A DNA stretch of 64,000 nucleotides from Phyllobacterium zundukense. GTDB taxonomy: Bacteria > Pseudomonadota > Alphaproteobacteria > Rhizobiales > Rhizobiaceae. The notes below the pieces were generated by a model. It had not been told where the DNA came from. It worked only from the letters and a program-made list of their open reading frames with translations, and made no database searches. The stretch spans positions 806,001 to 870,000 of the forward strand of contig NZ_CP104972.1 of NCBI RefSeq assembly GCF_025452195.1. The letters run 5' to 3'. A program made the position numbers and the translations under genes. Positions 1-9,690 of the stretch are shown here, one piece after another (the stretch's first letter is position 1; every line of letters begins with the position of its first letter).

Positions 1-365
1 ATAAGCAATCCCCGCCAGGGCGACGACCACCGTGGAGAATAAGAAAACCGACGACCAACAATTCAAACGTAAGATTTTGGATTAACTCAGGACGAAACTT
101 TTGCAGCCGGATTCGTCAAAATGCCCAGCTGCCGCAACTAAGTAGGTAGTTGCGTCGTTTCAGCCAAGCATGGAAGCTGATCGATTCACATGGATAAACG
201 TTCCTTGAAAATGCTGAGTGCGGCATTCTATGGATGTTGTTCCAGACGAGCCATTATGCGATTGTCGAAGCACGGAACGGCGGCAGACCCGGCACAAACG
301 ATGCATAGGACGCGATCTTCTCTAACGCACATTCGGAATGAATAACCAACGCTCAAGTGCCGTGG
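1..365. other. Non-coding stretch at window start
   Basis: No credible gene is seen. The only structure noted is copy A of a dispersed motif (196-273), described separately. The stretch may belong to a decayed region lying left of the window. Confidence 0.5.
196..273 (+). repeat. Dispersed GTTCC-15-TTATGCGA motif, copy A
   Basis: The core at 239-261 has GTTCC, a GAG block and TTATGCGA, with 15 bases from the first G of GTTCC to the first T of TTATG. Further copies start near 2932, 24667, 29208, 45226, 47206, 53831 and 58610, all on this strand. Here a second block (AAACGTTCCTTGAAAATG, 196-213) precedes the core. A related block recurs near 2992 and 36029, and its TTTGAAAATGCCGATAA part near 1206. 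The function is unknown. Confidence 0.6.
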
Positions 366-1034
366 CTACAACTTTCCCTGCACATCGGACTGCGGCCAAC
401 GCTGCAGCGCGACGCGGCCAGTTTCCGTCAAGGCGTAGACGCCCCTGTCCAGGCGCTCAAACCAGCCATAAACATTCGAAAGCAATATCTTGCCCGCGTC
501 CGGTACGTCGGTTCTAACATCGCGCACGCGCAGCGGTCCTGCCGTCAGCGTTGCCGCACAGGCAAGCGCCTGCTGCCGATATGCCGTCATGATCGGCGTG
601 CGGGTACTACCACCAAGCGCCGGATCCCCGCGCCGTTTCTGGTGTTCGCGCATAAGCCTCGAACGCCGCTTTGGATCGGTCCGCGGCATTGGTGATACGG
701 AAGCAACGATGACGCTGACCTCGCCGGCATCGGAAATGCCCAGCATGCCAACGCCAAGCCTGCGACAGAGGTTGCGGTAGCGTTTGTCGGCTTCACGACC
801 TCTGCCCTTGGACGATATCCGGGCAGCGATCCAGATCTCGTTTGAAATGGTCGCCCGGTCGACCGCCTGCAAAATGAGTTCCAGATTGAAACTCAATTTT
901 AGTTCGGCGACCACGACAACAGGCGGATCGTCACTACTGAGGCCGACAAGATCGCAGCCGCCAACCTCGCCCTTGACGACGTAACCTGCCTTTTCGAGAA
1001 AGCTTTTTACCGGCAGATAGAGCGAAGTTTCCAT
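366..1034 (-). CDS. DUF2161 PD-(D/E)XK-fold protein
   Basis: A 222-residue soluble protein resembling the DUF2161 family of alphaproteobacteria, assigned to the PD-(D/E)XK nuclease fold. The N-terminal 50 residues carry the expected pattern: E23, then D28 in GGCDLVGL, then E44 and K46 in AELKL after a hydrophobic strand. The C-terminal third looks like a small winged-helix segment (KILLSNVYGWFERLDRGVYAL) ending in an ALTETGR motif. The ATG start at 1034 gives the typical family N-terminus. The biological substrate is unknown; a nuclease or phosphodiesterase role is inferred from the fold only. Neighbouring DNA is non-coding on both sides, so it appears monocistronic. Confidence 0.75.
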   Translation of the reverse strand: METSLYLPVKSFLEKAGYVVKGEVGGCDLVGLSSDDPPVVVVAELKLSFNLELILQAVDRATISNEIWIAARISSKGRGREADKRYRNLCRRLGVGMLGISDAGEVSVIVASVSPMPRTDPKRRSRLMREHQKRRGDPALGGSTRTPIMTAYRQQALACAATLTAGPLRVRDVRTDVPDAGKILLSNVYGWFERLDRGVYALTETGRVALQRWPQSDVQGKL

Positions 1035-1443
1035 GTATACAGATCAAATCGGAGAATCGTTTGACAAAAAACTACACCGATATGGCAGCCAGGGACACCG
1101 CATTTGCCTCGCATTGAGGAGTATCTCACCCACGACACCACCGAAATCTTTCGATCCTAACTCGCGATTCGGCCTGTTCAATTGCAAACCTGCCAGAAAT
1201 CTTTGTTTGAAAATGCCGATAATAGGCAAATTTCGAGCACTTCGATTGTTGCTTGGATGTCTACAATCCATGTCGAAGGGAGCGAAACAAATGACGGCTG
1301 CTTTGCGCCCCGATGTCGGCCGTTCAGCATAAAAGGCCCGTCGCCCGAAAGCTGACACAGATGCTGACCACACTGGGTGGTGAAGGTGGACTCTAGAGAC
1401 GTTCCGATTGGCGATCGCCAGCGACCTGCTCAACCTGGACCCG
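1035..1443. other. Non-coding stretch
   Basis: No credible gene. Bases 1204-1240 hold TTTGAAAATGCCGATAA followed by a sequence ending in TTTCGAGCAC, which looks like an internally deleted relative of the dispersed motif at 196-273. Nothing else is recognised. Confidence 0.45.
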
Positions 1444-1956
1444 TCATGCCGGCGTCGGCGCGATTCCACGCAATCTCGTCAACCCTATCGCGGCGAACAC
1501 GAGAGCGGCGCCAGAGGCGACGGTGCGAACCTGGTTCCAGAACTGCCATCGCCCCGAATAGCCCTCCCAGATCTCGCGCGCGGTCTCTAGGTCAGTGGGC
1601 ACGTTCACGGCCGCCAGCGCTTCGTTCATGGGCACGTTCACGGCCATTGTGAGGAACAGGCCGAACGCGAAATAGACGACCGCCGCTGCCAGGAACCAAG
1701 CGGCAGCCGATGTTTGCACGGCCCTGCGGAGGACCAGCGCCGTGATCGTGAGAACCACCGGTGTGAGGAAAAACGCGGGAAAGAAAACAGCGTTACGCAC
1801 CGACCCGTTCATCGCCTGCATGGCTGCAATTGCGACGCGGGGGTCCGCTTGGTCCAAGCCCCACATGGTGGAGCAGATCCAAGCATAGAAGAACCCAAAT
1901 ATCGCCCCGCAAAACACGATGGAAGTGATCGGCAGCACCAAGAACATGGCGGGCAT
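1444..1956 (-). CDS. DUF1772 (anthrone oxygenase-like) membrane protein
   Basis: A 170-residue integral membrane protein of the DUF1772 family, which also covers anthrone oxygenase-like proteins. Four hydrophobic segments are visible (about residues 3-27, 55-80, 85-110 and 145-163). The family signature WQFWNQVRTVAS lies before the last helix. A TTG codon at 1971 opens the frame, but the ATG at 1956 is preferred because a GAGGGAGG Shine-Dalgarno sequence lies about 7 bases upstream. The gene is divergent from a TetR regulator with an operator-like palindrome between them, so the regulator probably controls it. The enzymatic role is not known for most family members. Confidence 0.75.
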   Translation of the reverse strand: MPAMFLVLPITSIVFCGAIFGFFYAWICSTMWGLDQADPRVAIAAMQAMNGSVRNAVFFPAFFLTPVVLTITALVLRRAVQTSAAAWFLAAAVVYFAFGLFLTMAVNVPMNEALAAVNVPTDLETAREIWEGYSGRWQFWNQVRTVASGAALVFAAIGLTRLRGIAPTPA

Positions 1957-1973
1957 GGCAGCCTCCCTCAAAC

Positions 1974-1989
1974 CGTACGCATGTGTACG
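1974..1989. promoter_or_regulatory. Candidate TetR operator
   Basis: CGTACGCATGTGTACG is an imperfect palindrome (14 of 16 positions symmetric) in the 90-bp divergent gap between the DUF1772 gene and the TetR gene. The half-site ATGTGTACG (1981-1989) is repeated directly at 2009-2017, just upstream of the regulator start. Binding is inference. Confidence 0.5.
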
Positions 1990-2046
1990 TCTTTACATAT
2001 CCGTATTGATGTGTACGCCTTAAGTCAAGACGGCTGGAGATTACGC

Positions 2047-2646
2047 ATGCGAGAAGAAAGCAGGGCTAAACGGCATCGGCAAATTGAAGAGGCGGCCTAC
2101 AGGGTTCTGAAGAGACAGGGCTATGGAGGAGCGTCTATGCTGGCCGTTGCCAAGGAGGCCAAGGCGTCCAACGAAACGCTCTATCGCTGGTATGGCGACA
2201 AGCGTGGCCTGTTCAAAATGATGGTGGAAGGCAATGCCAAGGCAACGACGGCAGCCTTGGAAGCAGCCATTGGCCGCGGCGCCGACCCCCTGAGCACGCT
2301 TGAACAGATTGCCCCGGTCCTGCTGTCGATGCTGCTTGGTGAGCGGGCCATTGCGCTGAACCGGGCGGCGGCGTCCGACGAAAGTGGGGAACTCGGTGCA
2401 ACCATTGCTTCATCTGGCCGGGAATCGGTGTTTCCATTGATGGAAACCCTGATCCAGAACGGACTGCAGCTCGGCGTACTTGCAGCCCCCTCTGCCCCAA
2501 TGGCGACGGAATGGTTCCTGAGCCTGTTGATCGGTGATCAGCAGATCAGGCGGGCCGTCCGCGCAATGGCCTTGCCATCGGAGAAGGAAATCAGGTCCAG
2601 AGCCGCCACTACGATGGGCGCCTTCCGAAAGTTGTGCGCCGTATGA
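2047..2646 (+). CDS. TetR family transcriptional regulator
   Basis: A 199-residue TetR/AcrR-type repressor. The N-terminal helix-turn-helix spans about residues 10-55 and includes GASMLAVAKEAKASNETLYRWYGDK, where the recognition helix precedes the usual Y-WYGDK-LF pattern. The C-terminal ligand domain ends in a RAATTMGAFRKL helix. The open frame runs back to 1714, but that part is antisense to the DUF1772 gene, so the ATG at 2047 is chosen. It is divergent from the DUF1772 gene and probably controls it and itself through the palindrome at 1974-1989. The effector is unknown. Confidence 0.85.
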   Translation: MREESRAKRHRQIEEAAYRVLKRQGYGGASMLAVAKEAKASNETLYRWYGDKRGLFKMMVEGNAKATTAALEAAIGRGADPLSTLEQIAPVLLSMLLGERAIALNRAAASDESGELGATIASSGRESVFPLMETLIQNGLQLGVLAAPSAPMATEWFLSLLIGDQQIRRAVRAMALPSEKEIRSRAATTMGAFRKLCAV

Positions 2647-3216
2647 CGTCTGCCCGTCGTTGCGAACTGCCGTGACGAGCGGACGGCTTTTTTCCGCAGT
2701 GCGGTTGCCTGACGGATCGGACGGCCGACCGCTTCGGGCACAGCCGAGCCGTGTGTCGTGTCCAAGGGGCGTCAGCCGAACGGCGACTTACTCTAGTTCT
2801 CGGTCAGAACCGGACCGGCAGCTACCGGCCCCATCTCGCTCATTCAAGTGCTCTAGAAGAGCCCCTTTGAATCCCTCACCTTGAGCGGAATCGAACCGCA
2901 GACTCACTGACTACGGCATTCTGAGGTTGCGGTTCCACACAAGACTTTAATCGGCCTAGTATAGCTCTTATGAGCGCGACAACCTGTGGGACAAACGTTC
3001 GCTGAAACAATACGATGCGATCAAGACCATCAAAATCGCTTCGACGGCGCCATAATTTCACACGTCTTTTCGAGTGCGAAAGACTTGCGGCCACCATTCA
3101 TGCCAGCAACGGTGCGGAACCTGTTTTACATCGTAGCAAGCAGAAAAGGTTAGAGCTTGCTGTTTGTAATTCGCAGACTGTACCTACGTCACGGATCATC
3201 GCACGGTTGCTTGCAC
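2647..3216. other. Non-coding stretch with motif copy C
   Basis: No gene recognised. Bases 2932-2954 hold a degenerate copy of the dispersed motif (GTTCC, AAG, TTAATCGG, with the same 15-base spacing). An AAACGTTCGCTGAAA block follows at about 2992-3006. Confidence 0.45.
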
Positions 3217-3632
3217 GGTGTCGCTTTGCCTTTAATTCGGGTCTTCCTCAATCTGTGTGATGTTTTTGAACCAGCTGGCTCAGCCAGGATCTGGCAGCAC
3301 ATTAGCAACCTTGGGCCGTTTCAAATCCGCTACGATTGCCCTTAGGTAGAGCCTTGGGCCGTTTTCGGTCATCTATGGTCCCCAACCCGAGTAGACTTCC
3401 TGATGCCTATCATGGTGATACGGTGCTTCAGCTGTTCACAATTGTGTGGTCGCTGACTGGAATGGTAGGACGCTTCATCAAGCATTCCTCCGCTGCGATT
3501 GAGCAAAAAGCCCAACGAATTCGGCAACGCCGACATGTCCGGCTTGCATAGGGAGAATGATTTCGGGCAGTTGATCAGGCCAAGCACCACACAAATTGAG
3601 GAAGACCCCCTTTAAGGGCAAAGCGACAGCGG
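3217..3632. mobile_element. 416-bp non-autonomous element with ISL3-type ends
   Basis: Both ends carry the inverted repeat that flanks the ISL3 transposase remnant at 11.7-13.0 kb. The left end (3217-3262) reads TGTCGCTTTGCC, then GGGTCTTCCTCAAT and TGTGTG. The right end (3586-3632) is the reverse complement, with GACCCCCTTTAAGGGCAAAG. No transposase homology was recognised between them. This looks like a MITE-like derivative or an internally deleted copy. No clear target duplication was found. Confidence 0.5.
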
Positions 3633-3921
3633 ATTTTGCAGCCAAAGACATAGCCGCGGTTGCTAGAACGCGGGGCAGCAATCCACATGCCATGATGATG
3701 TGGCTTGGAGAAGCGATGTCACGTTAACCGCCGAGTGGCGCGAGGCAGGATATCTGTTGGGGCAGGACGGCTGCACCCGCGTATCCGGCGCTTGTTATGG
3801 ACCACAAGGAGCGTGGGCCGGGTTTTGAAGGTGTCTACAAGGTCCTGAAGGACGAAGCGAGCAACTCGACCGGCCAAGCCGTGTATTATTTCGAAAGGGC
3901 TATGAGACATCCTTGGGGCGA

Positions 3922-4145
3922 TTATAACCTTTCACGGAGGATTTCGTAAAGCGCTTTTCCCTTGAATGCTCCATGCGGCCAGGTTGTAGAAGCGCTCCCA
4001 TTTCGTTCAGTTTTGCTCTGAGATCGACATCACCGGTTTAGGACAGGAGCTGGTAGAACTCTTGCTCATCTGTCCCGTGCGAGCGCTCGACCTTTCCGTT
4101 CAGTTGGGGGATGCTGGTTTGATATAGGCGTGGCGTATGACATTG
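3922..4145 (-). pseudogene. IS481-family transposase, C-terminal remnant
   Basis: The minus strand encodes the conserved tail of IS481-type DDE transposases: PQLNGKVERSHGTDEQEFYQ, then a stop codon after QLLS, then DVDLRAKLNE. After a further frame change comes HGAFKGKALYEILRERL ending at 3922. The catalytic core upstream is missing. It abuts a regulator remnant on the same strand, so the element either inserted there or the two were joined by deletion. Not functional. Confidence 0.75.
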
Positions 4146-4189
4146 GTGCACCGAGCCGAAGTTCGAGGCAGTTCGATCTTTGATGCCGC

Positions 4190-4440
4190 CTGTTTTGCTG
4201 TTTGTTCAACGTCTCGTGGCTCCAATCGATTGTCGCAGCGAGAGTCTGGTGTCTGGGAAGAGCGGTCCTTCGCCCTTTGGTTACGATGCTGAAGCGGTCG
4301 TCCAGCCGGGCGGCGAGTTCCCTCAGACCAAACAATGGAACCCGAGCGGCAGCAAGTTCAGTCGCAAGCGGCAAGCCGTCGAGCCTCGCACACACTGCCG
4401 CTAAAATCGCGGCATCGCCGTCCGTTACCTGAAAGGTTCT
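4190..4440 (-). pseudogene. AfsR-like winged-helix/NB-ARC regulator, internal remnant
   Basis: About 80 codons match the ATPase part of large regulators with an N-terminal winged helix and an NB-ARC-type domain: DAAILAAVCARLDGLPLA, ELAAARVPLFGLRELAARLD, then GRRTALPRHQTLAATIDWS. Both ends of the gene are missing. The frame continues upstream to about 4440 without a start and breaks downstream near the IS481 remnant. A remnant of the N-terminal part of the same family lies at 20.84-21.2 kb on the other strand. Confidence 0.7.
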
Positions 4441-4762
4441 GTCTGCTGCCGCCGCTCGTGCGACACTACCCTCTTTGTTACCTCATTCTGAAGGTTTGGA
4501 TTCGCATACCACTGCATAGTCGCGACAAACCTAAGTATGATTTCGCCCACAAGGGTTTCGGGTATAGCTATTTTTCGTCTCCCAGAGAGGCGGTAGCGAA
4601 CTCTACCCGCCGCTATTACTTCGTGTCCTCCCACTCCCGGATTGCAGCAGAGTTCGATCCGCCAGACCGTCCAGTGCCCCCTGGGTGGCCCCGCTTTGGT
4701 GATTTACTCGGAACAGTCCAGAGCCTTTGTATGGCTTTGGCACGGCGAACAGGAGACAGTAC
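4441..4762. other. Non-coding stretch
   Basis: No recognisable gene between the regulator remnant and the broken aldo/keto reductase. Open frames here do not resemble known families. Confidence 0.4.
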
Positions 4763-5076
4763 ATGACCGCAAATAAATCTTCCGCAACAACCACCACCCT
4801 CCCCACCCGCCGCTTCGGTCGTACCGATATGGAAATTACACGTGTTGGTTTGGCGCCTGGGCAATTGGCGGTGCCGACTGGGCTGTTGGCTGGGGCTCGC
4901 AAGACGACATTGATTCAATCGCAGCCATCCGGCATGCGGTCGATCGCGGAATCAACTGGATCGACACCGCAGCGATCTATGGTCTCGGCCATTCCGAAGG
5001 ACTTGTGCGCAGAGCGCTTGCCGACATACCCCTGCGCGTGCCGGATCCTTTGAATGAGGAGCGCAATCGGTTATGA
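4763..5076 (+). pseudogene. Aldo/keto reductase, frameshifted N-terminal fragment
   Basis: The frame starts with a good Shine-Dalgarno (AGGAGACAGTAC before ATG at 4763) and encodes LPTRRFGRTDMEITRVG, the usual aldo/keto reductase start. One base appears lost at about 4848. In the next frame the family continues with FGAWAIGGADWAVGWG and WIDTAAIYGLGHSEGLVRRA, including the catalytic Asp and Tyr. It then stops at 5076, far short of the usual 310-330 residues. The end overlaps the ATG of the following MFS gene. It is a remnant, perhaps still carrying the leader of the downstream operon. Confidence 0.8.
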
Positions 5077-6404
5077 GCTATGAAACTAGGGGACCCTCAT
5101 CAGCGACGCTCGAAGGGGACGCGAGGCGACTGAACGCCCGCCACAGCGATGTGAACGTTGGTGAAATCGCGATCGGAGTGGTTATCGGACGGACGTCGGA
5201 ATTCTTCGATTTTTTCGTCTATGCCATCGCATCGGTGCTGGTCTTTCCAAAACTTGTATTCCCTTATGTCGATGCGCTGACGGGCACACTTTATTCCTTT
5301 GGCATCTTTGCTCTTGCCTTCATCGCGCGACCGCTTGGCACTGGCATCTTCATGGCAATCGATCGCACCTACGGCCGAGGTGTAAAGCTCACGATCACGC
5401 TGTTCCTGCTCGGAAGCTCCACCGTGGCAATTGCATTCCTGCCCGGCTACGATCAAGTTGGATGGGCGTCAGCTTTGCTTCTGGCGCTGTTCAGGATCGG
5501 TCAGGGACTGGCTCTGGGAGGCGAATGGGACGGTCTGGCTTCGCTTCTTGCGCTCAATGCTCCCGAGCGCCGCCGGGGCTGGTATGCCATGATCCCGCAA
5601 CTCGGGGCACCGCTCGGCCTTATGGTCGCAGCGGCTTTGTTTGCGTTTTTTGTCGCGAACCTCTCCGCCCGGGACTTCCTCGATTGGGGTTGGCGCTATC
5701 CGTTCTTCGTGGCCTTCGCGATCAATGTCGTTGCGCTGTTCGCACGGCTTCGCATGGTCGTGACGCCACAATACGCAAAGCTTTTCGAAAGCCAGGAGCT
5801 CCAGCCGACCACTGTCACAGACACGCTCAAGGCCGAGGGGCGCCATGTCGTCATCGGAACATTTGCTCCTCTCGCTAGTTTCGCGCTGTTCCACATAGTC
5901 ACCGTATTTCCTCTTTCATGGGTGTTCCTGTTTACAGATCAGGGACCGGCGCGGTTTCTAGTGATCGAGACGATTGGCGCGGCGGTCGGCGTGGTGGCAA
6001 TCTTCGCATCGGGCACTATCGCAGATCGCGTAGGGCGTGGCACCCTGCTCGGCGTTACTGCCTTAGCCATCGCCGTTTTCAGTGGATTCGCCCCTCAATT
6101 GCTTGATGGCGGCGATGTTGGCGAAATGATTTTCATGATCCTCGGCTTCCTACTTCTTGGCCTGTCCTTTGGCCAGTCATCGGGCGCAGTTGCATCGAAT
6201 TTCTCAAAAGCACACCGCTACACCGGTTCTGCGCTGACATCCGATCTGGCATGGCTTTTCGGCGCAGGTTTTGCACCTTTGGTAGCACTCATTCTCGCGA
6301 GCCGCTTCGGCTTGATCGCCGCCGGTGCCTACTTGCTTTCGGGCGCTGTATGCACGCTGGTCGCTCTGGGAATGAATCGCCAAGTTGTAGCCCACGATCA
6401 ATAA
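5073..6404 (+). CDS. MFS transporter, metabolite:H+ symporter type
   Basis: A 443-residue, 12-helix major facilitator of the MHS (metabolite:H+ symporter) group. FFDFFVYAIASVLVFPKLVFP is the typical first helix, followed by the loop RPLGTGIFMAIDRTYGRG and the family pattern FRIGQGLALGGEWDG in helix 4/5. Substrates in this group are organic acids, betaines or similar compounds; the actual one cannot be told. Its ATG overlaps the stop of the upstream reductase remnant, and cyoA begins 54 bases downstream on the same strand. It may therefore be transcribed with the quinol oxidase. Confidence 0.85.
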   Translation: MSYETRGPSSATLEGDARRLNARHSDVNVGEIAIGVVIGRTSEFFDFFVYAIASVLVFPKLVFPYVDALTGTLYSFGIFALAFIARPLGTGIFMAIDRTYGRGVKLTITLFLLGSSTVAIAFLPGYDQVGWASALLLALFRIGQGLALGGEWDGLASLLALNAPERRRGWYAMIPQLGAPLGLMVAAALFAFFVANLSARDFLDWGWRYPFFVAFAINVVALFARLRMVVTPQYAKLFESQELQPTTVTDTLKAEGRHVVIGTFAPLASFALFHIVTVFPLSWVFLFTDQGPARFLVIETIGAAVGVVAIFASGTIADRVGRGTLLGVTALAIAVFSGFAPQLLDGGDVGEMIFMILGFLLLGLSFGQSSGAVASNFSKAHRYTGSALTSDLAWLFGAGFAPLVALILASRFGLIAAGAYLLSGAVCTLVALGMNRQVVAHDQ

Positions 6405-6458
6405 CAAGGCACCGGCCACATCAACCCAAAACCAGCCATTGTGGCGGAAGTTGAAAAG

Positions 6459-7664
6459 ATGACGATCAAAAGCGACGGATCCGTGAGAGCTTACCTGGGT
6501 AGCCGGCTGCGTGCCTGCCGGAACCGTCTTCTCTCCATCGCCTTGCTTCCGCTTTTCGCGTCAGTGACTGCATGCAACGCTGTGGTCATGAACCCTTCTG
6601 GCGACGTGGCGGTGCAGCAGCGCGATCTGGTGATCATCTCTACCGTGCTAATGCTGCTCATCATCGTGCCGGTCATGATTTTGACCGTGTTCTTTGCCTG
6701 GCGCTACCGGCAATCGAACACCGACGCTCCTTATGACCCAGACTGGGATCATTCAACCCAGCTCGAGTTGCTCATCTGGGCCGCCCCGTTGCTCATCGTC
6801 ATCTGCCTGGGTGCGGTGACCTGGATGGCAACGCATCTGCTCGATCCCTATCGAGCATTGGGCCCCTCTCCCGGCGAAGCCGTCTCGGAAGCAACAAAAC
6901 CGCTGGAGGTGGAAGTGGTCGCGCTCGACTGGAAATGGCTGTTTATCTACCCGGAATATGGCGTGGCGACGGTCAACGAGATGGCGGCGCCCGTGGATCG
7001 ACCGATCGAGTTCCGCCTGACTTCCTCGTCAGTGATGAATTCCTTCTATGTTCCCGCGTTGGCGGGGCAGATCTATACCATGCCGGGAATGCAAACAAAG
7101 CTGAGCGCGGTCATCAACCACCCAGGGGTGTATCAGGGGTTTTCCGCAAATTACAGCGGTGCTGGCTTCTCCGGCATGCGCTTTGCGTTCCGGGGCCTGC
7201 CAACGGCCGATTTCGACAAGTGGGTTGCCGATGTGAAGGCTCAAGGCAGCGCGCTGGATCGCAATATCTATCTGCAACTTGAGCAGCCGAGTGAAAATGA
7301 TCCGGTGCGCCGCTATGCGACCGTCGATCCCGAGCTATTCGGCGCCGTTCTCAATCGGTGTGTCGAGCCCAATAAAATGTGCATAAGCGAGATGAGCACT
7401 ATCGACGCAAAAGGCGGTCTTGGTCTTGCCGGGATTTATAATGTCCGCCCGCTCGAAAACAATAATTATACCAGGCGCGGTTCCGTTTTCGGACCCGAAA
7501 TCAGTTTCGTCGCGGGTATCTGCAGCACGAGCGAGGCAGTCAAAGCAAGCGTTGACGCGCCGCTGATGACGCCCCGCGATACATTGCCCATCACTGGCGC
7601 CGGTCTCCCACGGCCCTTCTCTGCTCCCTTTTTCGGCTTCCAGCGCCGGCTGTCAAATTCCTGA
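6459..7664 (+). CDS. cyoA: Cytochrome bo3 ubiquinol oxidase subunit II
   Basis: Subunit II of the bo3-type quinol oxidase. The precursor has a lipoprotein signal ending LFASVTAC near residue 39, two transmembrane helices (about residues 50-75 and 100-122), and a periplasmic cupredoxin domain with [21 protein letters not shown]. The copper-A cysteine cluster of cytochrome c oxidases is absent ([12 protein letters not shown] instead), as expected for a quinol oxidase. A GTG at 6441 opens the frame, but the ATG at 6459 has GGAAG about 9 bases upstream and is preferred, giving 401 residues. It is the first oxidase gene of cyoABCD-SURF1. The tail beyond residue 330 is longer than the core family. 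Confidence 0.93.
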   Translation: MTIKSDGSVRAYLGSRLRACRNRLLSIALLPLFASVTACNAVVMNPSGDVAVQQRDLVIISTVLMLLIIVPVMILTVFFAWRYRQSNTDAPYDPDWDHSTQLELLIWAAPLLIVICLGAVTWMATHLLDPYRALGPSPGEAVSEATKPLEVEVVALDWKWLFIYPEYGVATVNEMAAPVDRPIEFRLTSSSVMNSFYVPALAGQIYTMPGMQTKLSAVINHPGVYQGFSANYSGAGFSGMRFAFRGLPTADFDKWVADVKAQGSALDRNIYLQLEQPSENDPVRRYATVDPELFGAVLNRCVEPNKMCISEMSTIDAKGGLGLAGIYNVRPLENNNYTRRGSVFGPEISFVAGICSTSEAVKASVDAPLMTPRDTLPITGAGLPRPFSAPFFGFQRRLSNS

Positions 7665-7680
7665 ACGGATCCAACCCGAC

Positions 7681-9690
7681 ATGTTTGATAATCCCAATCT
7701 TCTTAAACTCGTTTTCGGCCGGCTCACTCTGGATTGCCTTCCGTTGCACGAGCCCATTCTGGTCGTCACCTTTGCTGTGGTAGCGCTGGGCGGCGCGGCG
7801 GTGATAGGAGCCCTCACCTATTTCCGCGTGTGGGGCTATCTCTGGCACGAATGGTTCACAAGCGTGGATCACAAGCGCATCGGCGTTATGTACATGGTTC
7901 TCGGCATCATCATGCTGCTGCGCGGCTTTTCCGACGCCATCATGATGCGTCTTCAGCAAGCCATGGCATTTAACGGTTCCGAAGGCTACCTGCCCGCGCA
8001 ACACTTCGATCAGGTCTTCACGGCCCACGGCGTGATCATGATTTTCTTTGTGGCTATGCCGCTCGTCACCGGATTGATGAACTTTGTCGTTCCGCTGCAG
8101 ATCGGTGCACGTGACGTATCCTTTCCATTCCTGAACAATTTCAGCTTCTGGATGACCACCGCCGGCGCGATCCTAGTGATGATGTCGCTGTTCGTCGGCG
8201 AGTTCGCCAGGACCGGCTGGCTCGCCTATCCGCCTCTCTCGAATATCGGTTATAGCCCCGATGCCGGCATGGATTATTACATATGGGCGCTGCAGATAGC
8301 GGGTGTCGGGACACTGCTGTCCGGTGTGAATCTCGTCGCTACTATCGTAAAGATGCGCGCGCCGGGCATGAGCATGATGAGGATGCCTATCTTCACCTGG
8401 ACGGCACTGTGCACCAATGTGTTGATCGTAGCTGCATTTCCAGTGCTGACCGCCGTGCTCGCGCTGCTCACTCTCGATCGCTATGTCGGCACAAATTTCT
8501 TCACCAATGACTTCGGCGGCAATCCGATGATGTACGTGAATCTCATTTGGATATGGGGCCATCCGGAGGTCTACATCCTCATCCTGCCGGCCTTCGGCAT
8601 CTTCTCGGAAGTCACCTCGACGTTCTCGGGCAAACGCCTCTTCGGTTACACCTCCATGGTTTATGCGACCGTGGTCATCACCATTCTCGCCTATCTCGTC
8701 TGGCTCCATCACTTCTTCACTATGGGCTCCGGCGCAAACGTCAATTCCTTCTTCGGTATCACCACCATGATCATCTCGATTCCGACGGGCGCAAAGATCT
8801 TTAATTGGCTCTTCACCATGTACCGCGGCCGCATCCGTTTCGAACTTCCGATGATGTGGACTGTCGCCTTCATGCTTACCTTTGTTATCGGCGGTATGAC
8901 TGGCGTGATGCTGGCTATCCCTCCGGCAGACTTTGTGCTGCACAACAGCCTGTTCCTCGTTGCCCATTTCCACAATGTCATCATCGGCGGCGTATTGTTC
9001 GGCATGTTCGCCGGCATCAGTTACTGGTTTCCAAAAGCTTTCGGGTTCAAGCTCGATCCGTTCTGGGGAAAGATGTCGTTCTGGTTCTGGGTCATCGGCT
9101 TCTACTTCGCTTTCATGCCGCTCTATGTGCTCGGGCTGATGGGAGTGACGCGGCGACTGCGTGTGTTCGACGACCCATCGCTGCAGATCTGGTTCGTGAT
9201 TGCTGCTTTCGGGGCCTTCCTGATCCTCCTCGGTATCTTGTCCTTCCTCATCCAGATCTATGTCAGTGTCCGCAATCGTGAGGCGCTGCGCGATTTGACC
9301 GGCGATCCCTGGGAAGGCCGGTCGCTGGAATGGTCGACTTCATCGCCGCCACCCGTCTATAACTTCCCCTTCACCCCGGTAATCCATGACCTGGACGCTT
9401 GGGACGACATGAAAAAACGTGGTTACAGCCGTTCACTGGAAGGTTTCAGGGCGATTCACATGCCACGGAATACCGGTGCTGGCATCATCCTGGCCGGACT
9501 GAGCATGATCTTCGGTTTTGCGATGATCTGGTACATCTGGTGGCTGGCAGCAGTAAGCTTTGTCGCGTTGCTGGCGGTCGCGATCGGTCACACCTTCAAT
9601 TACAAACGCGATTTCCATATACCTGTCGATCAAGTTGTACAGACGGAAGACCAACGCACCGCCCTTCTCGCCGCGGGGTTGGCACAATGA
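7681..9690 (+). CDS. cyoB: Cytochrome bo3 ubiquinol oxidase subunit I
   Basis: The catalytic, proton-pumping heme-copper subunit, 669 residues, full length. Recognisable features are the N-terminal [18 protein letters not shown], the heme-b ligand region [13 protein letters not shown] (about residue 116), the CuB and cross-linked Tyr motif [15 protein letters not shown] (about 290), the His pair in [11 protein letters not shown] (about 342), and the distal heme ligands in [11 protein letters not shown] (about 430). It sits 16 bases after cyoA, and its stop overlaps the cyoC start (ATGA at 9687-9690). It oxidises ubiquinol and reduces oxygen to water in the inner membrane. Confidence 0.97.
   Translation: MFDNPNLLKLVFGRLTLDCLPLHEPILVVTFAVVALGGAAVIGALTYFRVWGYLWHEWFTSVDHKRIGVMYMVLGIIMLLRGFSDAIMMRLQQAMAFNGSEGYLPAQHFDQVFTAHGVIMIFFVAMPLVTGLMNFVVPLQIGARDVSFPFLNNFSFWMTTAGAILVMMSLFVGEFARTGWLAYPPLSNIGYSPDAGMDYYIWALQIAGVGTLLSGVNLVATIVKMRAPGMSMMRMPIFTWTALCTNVLIVAAFPVLTAVLALLTLDRYVGTNFFTNDFGGNPMMYVNLIWIWGHPEVYILILPAFGIFSEVTSTFSGKRLFGYTSMVYATVVITILAYLVWLHHFFTMGSGANVNSFFGITTMIISIPTGAKIFNWLFTMYRGRIRFELPMMWTVAFMLTFVIGGMTGVMLAIPPADFVLHNSLFLVAHFHNVIIGGVLFGMFAGISYWFPKAFGFKLDPFWGKMSFWFWVIGFYFAFMPLYVLGLMGVTRRLRVFDDPSLQIWFVIAAFGAFLILLGILSFLIQIYVSVRNREALRDLTGDPWEGRSLEWSTSSPPPVYNFPFTPVIHDLDAWDDMKKRGYSRSLEGFRAIHMPRNTGAGIILAGLSMIFGFAMIWYIWWLAAVSFVALLAVAIGHTFNYKRDFHIPVDQVVQTEDQRTALLAAGLAQ

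Noticed and set aside
1714..2046. N-terminal extension of the TetR frame
   Set aside because: It is antisense to the DUF1772 gene and lacks any domain; the regulator fold starts at 2047.
3640..3920. Possible phage lysozyme-like remnant on the + strand (HAMMMWLGEAM and YKVLKDEA)
   Set aside because: The resemblance is too short and crosses a stop codon; no motif confirms it.
8173..8973. 266-codon open frame antisense to cyoB
   Set aside because: It lies wholly inside cyoB and has a His/Glu-rich composition typical of antisense of membrane protein codons.
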